Shown here: positions 39,751 through 47,912 of the stretch, piece by piece
How positions within the stretch are numbered: the stretch's first letter is position 1
Layout: every line of letters begins with the position of its first letter
From: Chloroflexota bacterium
Lineage (GTDB): Bacteria; Chloroflexota; Dehalococcoidia; Lucifugimonadales; Lucifugimonadaceae
Assembly: GCA_029262735.1 (NCBI GenBank)
Contig: JAJCYY010000079.1
Coordinates: forward strand, 1 to 61,045
Length of the DNA stretch: 61,045 nucleotides
Reading direction: 5' to 3'
Notes under the pieces: model-generated
The model's input: only the letters and a program-made list of their open reading frames with translations
What the model was told of the DNA's origin: nothing
Databases searched by the model: none
Program-made: the position numbers and the translations under genes

Positions 39751-40959
39751 TCAGCGCAGTCCAAGGTAAAAGGGTTTCTCCGGTTCCTGCCCCTGTTCCA
39801 TCGATTCGATCACATGGTCAATCGCTTCTCGGAACAGCTGCTTCGGAGTAGCTCTGCCGCCGAGGCCGTAGACGAAGTCCATCACCATTGGCCGGTTGGG
39901 CATCGTTCGAGTTGTGGTGACGATGTCCTGCAGCAACGCGTTGCCGGGAGCGCCGAAGCCGATCGCCCGGTCGAGCACTCCGACCGCGGCTACTTTCGAC
40001 AGTGCACGGCGTACATCTGCTACCGGGAACGGCCTGAATAGCCTGATCCGGAGCATCCCGACTCGCAGACCATCCGCTCTGGCCTTATCGATGGCCACCC
40101 TGACCATGCCCTCCGATGAGCCGAGCACCACGAGAGCGATCTCGGCGTCTTCCAGCATGTACTCCTCGATGAGTGACATATCTCTTCCGGACAACTCTGA
40201 ATAGCGCGCAAGCTGCTGGCGGGTGACCTCAAGCGAGTTGTCCATCGCCTCAACTTGCTGGCGCTTGTGCTCGAAGTAGAAGTCGTTGGCATCGAGGCCG
40301 CCAAACGTGGCGCCACCACCCGGTTGCAGCGCCCATTGTTCGGGTTCGTACTCACCTGCAAACGACTTCACCACCTCATCAGGCAGCACATCGACGCGTT
40401 CTACGGAGTGCGTGACGGTGAAGCCATCGAGCACGTTCGCAATCGGAAGTTTCACATCGGCGTGCTCGGCTATCGTCGGCGCAACTATCGCCTGGTCGTA
40501 CGCTTCCTGTGGATTGGAGCCGAACATCATCACCCAAGACGACTCTCGCATCGCCATTGCATCGGAGTGGTCGCAGAGGATGTTTATGGGTGCTGACAGC
40601 GCACGGCTGCAGAGGTGCATGACGAGCGGCAGCCGCATACCTGAAGCCACGCCGAGAATCTCGAACATTAATGCCAGTCCCGGCCCAGAGGTTGCCGTCT
40701 GGGCCCGACCTCCTGCCGCACACGCTCCGACGCAGGCGCTCAGCGCAGCATGTTCGCTTTCGACGTTGATGTACTCGCTTGCGACGAGACCGTCTGCGAC
40801 GTACTCGGAGAACTTTTCGATGATGAAGGTCTGCGGGGTTATCGGATACGCGGCGACGACCTCCGGCTCAATCTGCCGCATGGCGTAGGCGACCGCTTCG
40901 CCGCCGTTAATTGCTTGCGGTGCAGGCACCGAGATCACGGGTTTCCGTGTAGTGGTCAT
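39751..40959 (-). CDS. porA: 2-oxoacid (pyruvate-type):ferredoxin oxidoreductase, alpha subunit
   Basis: A 402-residue alpha subunit. GGEAVAYAMRQIEPEVVAAYPITPQT and VADGLVASEYINVESEHAALS are the conserved start; the latter holds the Glu that contacts thiamine diphosphate. AQTATSGPGLALMFEILGVASG and MMFGSNPQEAYDQAIVA follow. The C-terminal domain has VLGSSEGMVRVAIDKARADGLRVGMLRIRLFRPFP, the usual transketolase C-like segment. It starts 3 bp after the delta-subunit stop. Confidence 0.92.
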   Translation of the reverse strand: MTTTRKPVISVPAPQAINGGEAVAYAMRQIEPEVVAAYPITPQTFIIEKFSEYVADGLVASEYINVESEHAALSACVGACAAGGRAQTATSGPGLALMFEILGVASGMRLPLVMHLCSRALSAPINILCDHSDAMAMRESSWVMMFGSNPQEAYDQAIVAPTIAEHADVKLPIANVLDGFTVTHSVERVDVLPDEVVKSFAGEYEPEQWALQPGGGATFGGLDANDFYFEHKRQQVEAMDNSLEVTRQQLARYSELSGRDMSLIEEYMLEDAEIALVVLGSSEGMVRVAIDKARADGLRVGMLRIRLFRPFPVADVRRALSKVAAVGVLDRAIGFGAPGNALLQDIVTTTRTMPNRPMVMDFVYGLGGRATPKQLFREAIDHVIESMEQGQEPEKPFYLGLR

Positions 40960-40962
40960 GGT

Positions 40963-41268
40963 TCAATCGCCCTCCACGGTTGTTGCCGCCTGTTCAGGGA
41001 CCATGGTTATGCAGTGAACGGGACAGACCGAAGCGCAGATGCCGCAGCCCTTACAGTGCTCCAGGTCAACACCGGCCAGTTTTGTATCAGTGACCTCGAA
41101 ACATGCGTCCGGGCAGTCAACCCAGCAGATCATGCAGTGGGTGCATTTCGAGAAGTCGATGATGGGCAACTCGCTCCGCCACTCACCTGTGCGGACGCGC
41201 TTTGTGCTTCCCGGGTCGAGTTCAAGACCGCCGGTCGGTATGTTTTTCCAGACCTGCCCCTCAGGCAT
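40963..41268 (-). CDS. porD: 2-oxoacid:ferredoxin oxidoreductase, delta (2[4Fe-4S] ferredoxin) subunit
   Basis: A 101-residue ferredoxin-like subunit with two classic cluster motifs: CTHCMICWVDCPDAC and CKGCGICASVCPVHC, each C-x2-C-x2-C-x3-C-P. It relays electrons from the beta subunit to soluble ferredoxin. The N-terminal 40 residues (VWKNIPTGGLELDPGS) match PorD. The gene's start overlaps the gamma-subunit stop by 8 nt. Confidence 0.94.
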   Translation of the reverse strand: MPEGQVWKNIPTGGLELDPGSTKRVRTGEWRSELPIIDFSKCTHCMICWVDCPDACFEVTDTKLAGVDLEHCKGCGICASVCPVHCITMVPEQAATTVEGD

Positions 41269-41860
41269 GAGCGGTCACCTCCGCCAGTGTCGCCTCGTCG
41301 TAGCCCTTCTGCAATGCAAGCAAATTGGCCTGGATGATCGAATCGCTGAATGTTTCGGACATGAGCTGTTCGAGTGCCGTCGAAACGGTTTCAAGCTCAA
41401 GCACGGGAACGGCGCGGGCGAATGCGCCGAGCACAGGAGTGTTTGGCAGGTTGCGGCCGATCAGCTCCATGGCAATGCTGCTGCCGTCTACGGTCCAGAG
41501 CTCCTGCTTCGGAGTCAGTCCGAGTTGCTCGGCAAGGGCCGGCCCATGGCCCGGAGTGTTCGCCACAACTACTCCTTCAGGGACTAGCCCGTTTAGAACG
41601 TCAACCTGTCCGATCAACGAGGCGTCGAGCACGATGACGACGTCTGGCTCGCCGATCGGTCCGCGGTCGACCGGCGGCCTGTCACTGATGCGTGTGTGTG
41701 CCGAGATTGGCGCACCCGAACGCTCGGCACCGAAGTCAGGTAGCGACTGCAGGTAGTAGCCGCCGTTCAGCGCAGCCGTTGCCAGGATGCGGCTGGCGGT
41801 CACAACTCCCTGTCCGCCACGACCGTGCCACCTGATCGCTATAGGCGCATTATTTCGCAT
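41261..41860 (-). CDS. porC: 2-oxoacid:ferredoxin oxidoreductase, gamma subunit
   Basis: A 199-residue gamma subunit, read from ATG 41860 (MRNNAPIAIRWHGRGGQGVV). That start matches the family; a longer frame to 41986 lacks similarity. GRGGQGVVTASRILATAA is the conserved N-terminal motif, and SLPDFGAERSGAPISAHTRISDRP the central one. First gene of the four-gene operon; upstream 41861-42066 shows no gene and no obvious promoter. Confidence 0.9.
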   Translation of the reverse strand: MRNNAPIAIRWHGRGGQGVVTASRILATAALNGGYYLQSLPDFGAERSGAPISAHTRISDRPPVDRGPIGEPDVVIVLDASLIGQVDVLNGLVPEGVVVANTPGHGPALAEQLGLTPKQELWTVDGSSIAMELIGRNLPNTPVLGAFARAVPVLELETVSTALEQLMSETFSDSIIQANLLALQKGYDEATLAEVTAHA

Positions 41861-42066
41861 AGGAAACGCGTCCAACTGTGGAGTTTTTAGTATCGGGGTA
41901 CGCACTGCCGTTCCCGCGCGGAACTGGTAGACAGGCAACCACAGATTCACTCTGGCAGGCTGCGCCTGAGCACGCTGTGAAGTCACGCGGGCGAACGTGA
42001 GAATCGCGTGTTAAATGGCGTGGTCGGAAAGAGGGCGACTCAGTGTGTAGACGCAGTTATTGTCAG

Positions 42067-42630
42067 CTACAGCCAGCGCCGGACTCTCGATCGGTAACTC
42101 TCGTAGTTATCTTTTAAGACCGCGGAGAGGTATCGCTCCTCGGCCGGGACGACCCATAGCGCGAGCACTGCGAATCCGACCGGCACCCCGATAAGCACGG
42201 GGATCGAGTTGATGGCGATGCCGAATCCGGTTGCGGTGAGCACGAGTGCCACGTAGCTGGGATTGCGGCTGAACCTGAACGGGCCGTTGGCGATGATCTG
42301 GTTGGTGCCGCGCCCTGGCTCCGGATGTTCACCCTGGCTGACCATCGTCCAGACAGACCAGAGTCCCAGCAACACACCGGCTGCGAATATCGGGGCGCCG
42401 ATGGCGATCGCAACTCCGGTCGGCAGGAAAGAGCTGTCCCAGAAGAAGTGGAAGATCAGCCCGATCACTACCGGAATGCCAAATAGCACGAACGGATAAG
42501 TGGGAAGATTGAGTTCGGGCGTCTTTCCGGAGTTGTCGCTGTTCACGGTGTGTCTATCGCTTCTGACGAGTCGAGCGTGCAGGTTTAGTTTCCGGTCCGG
42601 ACCGTCGAGTGCGGCCCTGGAAGCGATCAT
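42067..42630 (-). CDS. Isoprenylcysteine carboxyl methyltransferase (ICMT)-like integral membrane methyltransferase
   Basis: About 187 residues (a GTG at 42546 would give a shorter protein of 159; no clear ribosome site for either). Membrane helices: YPFVLFGIPVVIGLIFHFFW, IAIGAPIFAAGVLLGLWSVW, LVLTATGFGIAINSIPVLI and GVPVGFAVLALWVV. The GPFRFSRNPSYVALVL and EERYLSAVLKDNYESYRSRVRRWL segments are the hallmark SAM-binding and C-terminal motifs of the ICMT/PEMT-like group. Bacterial members methylate unknown, often lipid, substrates. Monocistronic. Confidence 0.82.
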   Translation of the reverse strand: MIASRAALDGPDRKLNLHARLVRSDRHTVNSDNSGKTPELNLPTYPFVLFGIPVVIGLIFHFFWDSSFLPTGVAIAIGAPIFAAGVLLGLWSVWTMVSQGEHPEPGRGTNQIIANGPFRFSRNPSYVALVLTATGFGIAINSIPVLIGVPVGFAVLALWVVPAEERYLSAVLKDNYESYRSRVRRWL

Positions 42631-42667
42631 TTTGTCAGAGGTGCGTTGAGGGATGCCGGTAGGCGTA

Positions 42668-42828
42668 TTCCCTGAGCGAAGTCGAAGGGTCTCTTGCGCA
42701 ACGCCCTGCCATGTCGAGTTTACTCGTCTCCTGCAGTGCCGGTTTCATCAGGACGAGTTGATTTCTATGCGAACCACCGCGACAGGACTACCTGACCTCA
42801 AAGAGACCCTTCGACTCCGCTCAGGGAA
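42668..42828. repeat. 161-bp element with 28-bp terminal inverted repeats (MITE-like)
   Basis: Left end TTCCCTGAGCGAAGTCGAAG with GGTCTCTT (42668-42695), and its inverse AAGAGACC...CTCAGGGAA (42801-42828), differ at one of 28 positions. The 105-bp centre has no ORF. Together with the following hairpin (42904-42939) this accounts for the gap 42631-42968. Confidence 0.75.
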
Positions 42829-42903
42829 CACTGTTCGGCGCACCCGTGATTCGAGGGAGACGAAAGGCGCATCTGCCAAACGACCGGGTGTTCCCGCAGA
42901 CGC

Positions 42904-42939
42904 GAACCGGCCCCGCTGGAGGTTGTGCGGGGCCGGTTC
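42904..42939 (-). terminator. Perfect 13-bp GC-rich hairpin downstream of lipoprotein gene (no U-tract)
   Basis: GAACCGGCCCCGC, a 10-nt loop, then GCGGGGCCGGTTC, 30 bp past the stop of the lipoprotein gene on the minus strand. Same design and distance as the hairpin at 27476-27510 behind another lipoprotein gene. Confidence 0.55.
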
Positions 42940-42968
42940 ATAGCACGGTCAGTTGTGTCTATGACTCA

Positions 42969-44819
42969 CTACTTGACCGATGCGGGAGAGAACGAGTTCA
43001 CGGACACGCCGTCGGCACTGTTTGCGCTACCGGGTCGTGTTGTGACTGGCTGACGCCGGGGCTTGTCCTCAGGCTCGATGATGACCACGTCACCTTCGAA
43101 ACCAGAAGGAAGGCCTCCGAAGTCAGGCTTGAGCACGTCAATGTCGTCGGACGATGTCGGATCAACCGGGAAGCCGAAGATCGGCGGAAGCGGCTGCGGT
43201 AGGGGCAGTGGCAGCGGGTCGATCTGCCGCGTGTACGGGTAGGGCCACGGAACCGCGTAACGCACCACGATGGCCAGGTGATCCCGGTACAGCAACCACT
43301 TTCCAACCACCAGGATGTGCCGGGTGGGTCGGGCGATGTCGGGACGATTCGGGTCACTCGAATCCGGGTAGACTGTGCCGTCTTCACCGACAGCCGCACC
43401 GCCGGCAGCGTCTCGGGCCTCAGGTGCAATGTCCTCGAAGAAGGACGGGTCGGCAGGCTGTGGCTCGGCCCCGGCAACGTCATTGCGGGTGAGCAGAACG
43501 ATGCGGCCAGACGGCGTATTCAGGAACGGACGGCCATTCTCGAACACCAGCGTGCCAAGAGCGGCGATCTCGCCGGGGAGAATCGGCTGACGAGGCGGCT
43601 CTGGCGGCTTGCAGACCGTCTTCACACGGACGAATTTGTCGCCTTCCATGTGCAGTTCGTTGCCGTCGGTCTTCCAGTCGCCGATCACCACGACTTCGTG
43701 CATTCGCAGGACATCCGGTGCAAATGCGCCGGTTTCGCCAGTTACGGGGTCAACGAGCACGTCACCCGCGCTTGCTGAGTTGCGGTGAACAAAGATCACG
43801 CCGGACTTGGTGCGTAGCAGCCATTGACCGTCATTGACGATCAGCGAGCCGTGAGCGGCAAGCTGCTCATCACCGACTACGAAGTGGTGGATGCCGTCGC
43901 CGCAGCGATCATGCACGAATGTGCGGTGCGGCCACTCTTCGATGTCGCGGACCTTGACTACGAGACCGGTGTTCGCCAGGTCCCACATGCCGACCACGCC
44001 ATACTCGCCGAGCGTGATGGAGAGATCTTCGCCTGCGGACGGCAGTTCCAGGTCAGGCAGGCTGTCAAAGACCGGTTGCGGGAGCTCCAGGCGGACGTTG
44101 CCGCGAGGAGTCGTCAGCCAGAGCCTGCCACCGCGCCAGATAAGGTCGCCGTGCAGTGTTACTTCACTGTGTTTCACGACGATGCGGCCACCGGGAGTCG
44201 GCACGTCGTCGCACGGAATCTGTGGCACGGCTATCAGCGGGCGGACTTCGCCGGGCGCAAACGCCGTTGTGGCGTTGATGGCGCGGCTACCGTAGATACG
44301 CTTGTCGAAATTAACTGTTCCCCAGATCGTACCTTTCTCGCCGACAAGCTCCTTGAGCCTGCCGTAGATCTGGTCGTTCTCGGGGATCACCGCCCAGTTG
44401 TCGCAGCCACGGTCGACGATGAAGTGACCACCTGCGACATCGGCCCATTCGATCACGCCGTTCCATTCGTAGACCTGGTCAGGGTCGATCGGTGAAACGG
44501 TTGTTGGGTCTACTTCGCCAGTTTGCGAAAGCAGCCCGGCAAGTGTGTTGCCAGAAACGGTCGAGCCCGTCGCTCCGCTTCCGGCGGTGTTCTGACTGTT
44601 TGTGCCGGGGGCTCCAGCGGTCGATTCAGGTTTGATGTTGATCGAGCCGTCTTCGGCCACTGCTACCTGGCATGCCGAAAGGACGAAAAGAAAGAGCACG
44701 CCCCCGACTAGCAGGAATGGCAGTGCCGGTAGTCTGCTTCGTCCTTTTCGGACATCGGTGCCAGTACTGGTACCGGTGCCGGACGAGACCGTCCTGTGAA
44801 CTTCAAATTTTTGTTGCAT
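42969..44819 (-). CDS. Lipoprotein with three related beta-rich repeats, function unknown
   Basis: A 616-residue exported protein. The basic N-terminus (VRKGRSRLPALPF) leads into LLVGGVLFLFVLSAC with a lipobox (LSAC), followed by a Ser/Thr/Gly-rich linker. Three units of about 110-130 residues share a G-x-L-x(5)-G-x-x-x-L-x-T-x-x-G-x-(I/V) core: HGDLIWRGGRLWLTTPRGNV, HGSLIVNDGQWLLRTKSGVI and LGTLVFENGRPFLNTPSGRI. Each is followed by a V-V-G-x-W-type strand (VVGMWDL, VIGDWKT, VVGKWLL). An acidic/Pro-rich tail ends the protein. No enzymatic motif; probably a surface protein. A Lys/Arg-rich cluster precedes the hydrophobic core, as expected. Confidence 0.72.
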   Translation of the reverse strand: MQQKFEVHRTVSSGTGTSTGTDVRKGRSRLPALPFLLVGGVLFLFVLSACQVAVAEDGSINIKPESTAGAPGTNSQNTAGSGATGSTVSGNTLAGLLSQTGEVDPTTVSPIDPDQVYEWNGVIEWADVAGGHFIVDRGCDNWAVIPENDQIYGRLKELVGEKGTIWGTVNFDKRIYGSRAINATTAFAPGEVRPLIAVPQIPCDDVPTPGGRIVVKHSEVTLHGDLIWRGGRLWLTTPRGNVRLELPQPVFDSLPDLELPSAGEDLSITLGEYGVVGMWDLANTGLVVKVRDIEEWPHRTFVHDRCGDGIHHFVVGDEQLAAHGSLIVNDGQWLLRTKSGVIFVHRNSASAGDVLVDPVTGETGAFAPDVLRMHEVVVIGDWKTDGNELHMEGDKFVRVKTVCKPPEPPRQPILPGEIAALGTLVFENGRPFLNTPSGRIVLLTRNDVAGAEPQPADPSFFEDIAPEARDAAGGAAVGEDGTVYPDSSDPNRPDIARPTRHILVVGKWLLYRDHLAIVVRYAVPWPYPYTRQIDPLPLPLPQPLPPIFGFPVDPTSSDDIDVLKPDFGGLPSGFEGDVVIIEPEDKPRRQPVTTRPGSANSADGVSVNSFSPASVK

Positions 44820-45261
44820 TTTTTCGCTCCGGTGGACAGCCAGCTTTGCGGGTTTCGTACCGCGGCGCTGTCTGAATCACGTATTGGACGGTTGTCCCGT
44901 CCTTGAGCAGTCCCTGTGCATCCAAGACGATTGTTCCGAATGGAATGTTCCCGCAGCGTTACCGGGTGGCGTGGCGGGATGGCAACTGCGTCACGATGGG
45001 ATCGAGAAGGAGATAAGTTCAGCGGAGGCGGCGAAAAGTTGAGCCGATTAGGTCAGCGTGAGGTCGTGTTCCCCGAGCGGCGGTACCCGCTTGCGGGCGA
45101 GGGTTTTGTGGAGGACCGGTAATCCTGTTGAAGTGGTTCGCGATTGAGTCCGGCCGTCTCGGTACCCGTACTGGGGGAGACGACTCACCCTGACAAAGTT
45201 TAGGAAGCCGCGCGAACCTTCGTCCTGGGTCCGATTTCATAGGTCCAGCGTTCAGGGGACT
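44820..45261. other. Intergenic stretch with one REP-like hairpin copy
   Basis: No credible gene is seen in this 442-bp gap; the open frames here lack ribosome sites and family features. CGGTACCCGCTTGCGGGCG at 45081-45099 is the inverse of the core of the element at 10921-10957. The promoter of the minus-strand lipoprotein gene should lie at the left end, but no convincing -35/-10 pair stands out. Confidence 0.5.
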
Positions 45262-47823
45262 TTACCCGCCCAGCAGCTTCTCCAAATTCGCGGCTTCCCG
45301 CTCACGCATTGCCACGTTGACCCGCAGTTTTTCGAGCTGCTGTTGCATGGTTAGCTCGCCTGTCGGGACCTTGTGCGTCTCGAAGAACTTTTCGATCTCG
45401 GCGGCGATCTCCGGCTTGCTGAGCGCACGGATTCCACCAGCCATGCGGACTATCGAGTTGTCAGGGAACATCTCGATCATCTCGTCCCAGTTCTCGGTTA
45501 CGTATTTCCAGACCCGTTCTCCCTGGTCCCGGTTGCTCATCGCGTAGCCGATCAAGTACGGCGAATCCTGTGTCCTGATCTCGCCGTTCATCGTCATCTT
45601 CAGCGTGTTTGCAATCTCGGCCTCTCCAGGGAACGCTCCGAGCTGGGTCTGGTAGCGGCGCTCCTCCTGTGGAGTCGACGCGTTCTTGAACCGTTGCATG
45701 AAGACGGCATAGTCGTCAGCGGTTCCGTTCGATGCGACCACGCCAGCGACCGCAGACGCCACGTTCGGGTCGATGCTTGAGGGATCTTCGAGGTACTTTG
45801 CGTGAAGCTCCCTGCTTTTACCGATTGCCTCCGGATCCTGTGCTCCAGAACCGAGCGCACGGATCAGCGTGCCGCGTAGCTCTGAGTCTCGTGCAGACTC
45901 GCCTGCGCCCGGCTCCCAACCGAGCCGGTTGAGCGCCGCGCCATAGAGGTCTGCAAGCGTCTTTTCGAAGTTCGCTCGGGCATCGCCTTCGACGATGTGA
46001 TGGATCGTGCCGAGCCCGGTCATCAGTGCAGTCCAGACATCGAGATCGGTCTCGTCCTCGAAGCCCTTTGCGAACTCCAGGAAGTCCGCCGCTGAGGTCG
46101 CGCCTGAGATCATTGCGGCGCGGGTGTCGTCGACAAGTCCGTACCGTTCGATGGACTGCAACTCGGTCTGCATGCGTGGCGCGAGTGCCTGGAGCAGGTC
46201 CGGGGAGTAGCGAACACGGTAGAAGCCGCTGCCACCGGCGTTGACGACCAGCCAGTCAGGAGTGGCGTTGAGCGGAACGGTCGTGGTTCGGTCGCTCAGC
46301 AGGACGCGGTCTTCGTGGACGGTGCCGCCGGATGAGTAACGCAGTACGACCGGAACCTGCCAGAGCGTGTCGTCACCGCCCGCGACAGGTGTGTAGCGGA
46401 AGCGTGCCTGGGTGAGCGTGACGCTGGCCCCGGACGCTTCGACAGAGATCAGCGGATAGCCGCGCTGAAAGATCCACGAGTCCATGACGCTGCGTGCAGG
46501 CTCGCCGGTCACGTGCTCGATGGCGTCCCAGAGGTCGGATGTCTCAGTATTCGCGTACTGGTGCTTGTCGAGATAGTGGCGGATGCCATCGCGGTAGCGG
46601 TCCTCACCAAGATACTGCTCAAGCATTCGCAGGACAGAGCCGCCCTTTTCATAGGTGAGCAGATCAAACATGGCGTCGGCGTCCTGCGGTGAGTTGACCT
46701 CGACTTCGATGGGGCGCGTTTTGTCGAGCGAGTCCACATCGAACGCCGCCGAGCGGTCAAGGGAGAACTGGTCCCAGCGGTGCCAGTCCGGGTTGAATGC
46801 ATCGGTGGCGGCAGTTGCCATGAAGGTGGCGAAGGCTTCATTGAGCCAGATGCCGTTCCACCAGCGCATGGTGACGAGATCACCGAACCACATGTGCGCT
46901 ATTTCGTGTGCGATCACATCGGCAACGCGCATCAGTTCAGGCTGCGTAGAGCGATCTTCGTCCATGATCAGCAAGACTTCTCGGTACGTGATGCAGCCGA
47001 GGTTCTCCATGGCGCCGAACGCGAAGTCCGGCACTGCGATCATGTCGAGCTTCTGGCCCGGATACGGGATGCCATAGTAATTGGTGAAGTGGCGAAGAGA
47101 GTGTGCTCCCGCCTTGAGTGCGTATGCGGTCAGGTGGCCTTTACCAACGGGATGAACGATGCGAAGCGGAACGCCATCAACATCGACGGGATCTGTTGCT
47201 TCGAACGGTCCGACGATGAATGCCACGAGATAAGTTGACATCTTCATGGTGTCGGCAAACAGGGCTGTCTTCTTGCCATTGCTGTCCGGAGTCTCGGAAA
47301 CGAGCGGGCCGTTTGACACGACGAAGAGGTCTTCAGGAACGGTGAGCGTGACGCCGTAGACCGCCTTGAACTCGGGTTCGTCGAAGCACGGGAAGGCGCG
47401 CCTTGCGTCTGTGCTTTCGAACTGGGTCGTTGCGATGAGGCGTTCGGCGCCTGCGGAGTCTGTGAAGCGGGAGAGGTAAAAGCCTCGCAGCTTGTCGTTG
47501 AGGATGCCGGTGAAGGAGAGGCGCAGGATGTAGCTTCCGGGTTGCGCTGGCTCCTGTAGCGTTAGTTGGGCGCGATCCTCTTTTTCATGGAGAGCGATCG
47601 ATGTTATGTCCGTTGCCGGGCCGCTGCCTGGCTCGATAGACGCACTGTGGATCTCTAGCTCAGCGGCGTTGAGCCATATATCCGGAGTGGTCTCATTGAT
47701 GTCAACTTCGATGGCGACTGTGCCGGTGAAGCTTGCTGATTCGAGGTCTGGCTCAAGAGCGATCTCGTAGCGGGACGGGATGACGGTACGCGGGAGCCGG
47801 TAGGGGCTTTCTGGAGTGGTCAC
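45262..47823 (-). CDS. pepN: M1-family aminopeptidase (aminopeptidase N/ERAP type)
   Basis: An 853-residue zinc aminopeptidase. The exopeptidase motif GAMEN occurs in FAFGAMENLGCITYRE. The zinc site is VIAHEIAHMWFGDLVTM (HExxH), followed 18 residues later by Glu in WLNEAFATFM. A catalytic Tyr is expected in the LTYEKGGSVLRMLEQYLG region. N-terminal beta domain (YRLPRTVIPSRYEIALEPDL) and C-terminal ERAP1-like helical domain complete the four-domain layout. No signal peptide, so a cytosolic role in peptide turnover is likely. Monocistronic. Confidence 0.94.
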   Translation of the reverse strand: MTTPESPYRLPRTVIPSRYEIALEPDLESASFTGTVAIEVDINETTPDIWLNAAELEIHSASIEPGSGPATDITSIALHEKEDRAQLTLQEPAQPGSYILRLSFTGILNDKLRGFYLSRFTDSAGAERLIATTQFESTDARRAFPCFDEPEFKAVYGVTLTVPEDLFVVSNGPLVSETPDSNGKKTALFADTMKMSTYLVAFIVGPFEATDPVDVDGVPLRIVHPVGKGHLTAYALKAGAHSLRHFTNYYGIPYPGQKLDMIAVPDFAFGAMENLGCITYREVLLIMDEDRSTQPELMRVADVIAHEIAHMWFGDLVTMRWWNGIWLNEAFATFMATAATDAFNPDWHRWDQFSLDRSAAFDVDSLDKTRPIEVEVNSPQDADAMFDLLTYEKGGSVLRMLEQYLGEDRYRDGIRHYLDKHQYANTETSDLWDAIEHVTGEPARSVMDSWIFQRGYPLISVEASGASVTLTQARFRYTPVAGGDDTLWQVPVVLRYSSGGTVHEDRVLLSDRTTTVPLNATPDWLVVNAGGSGFYRVRYSPDLLQALAPRMQTELQSIERYGLVDDTRAAMISGATSAADFLEFAKGFEDETDLDVWTALMTGLGTIHHIVEGDARANFEKTLADLYGAALNRLGWEPGAGESARDSELRGTLIRALGSGAQDPEAIGKSRELHAKYLEDPSSIDPNVASAVAGVVASNGTADDYAVFMQRFKNASTPQEERRYQTQLGAFPGEAEIANTLKMTMNGEIRTQDSPYLIGYAMSNRDQGERVWKYVTENWDEMIEMFPDNSIVRMAGGIRALSKPEIAAEIEKFFETHKVPTGELTMQQQLEKLRVNVAMREREAANLEKLLGG

Positions 47824-47912
47824 GGGTGCGGTGTTCCTTGCTGACGGATGCGCTGAATCACGTGTCGGTTGGGTGCACCTGAGACTACCACTGCCCTAGA
47901 GTGATGGCGCTA

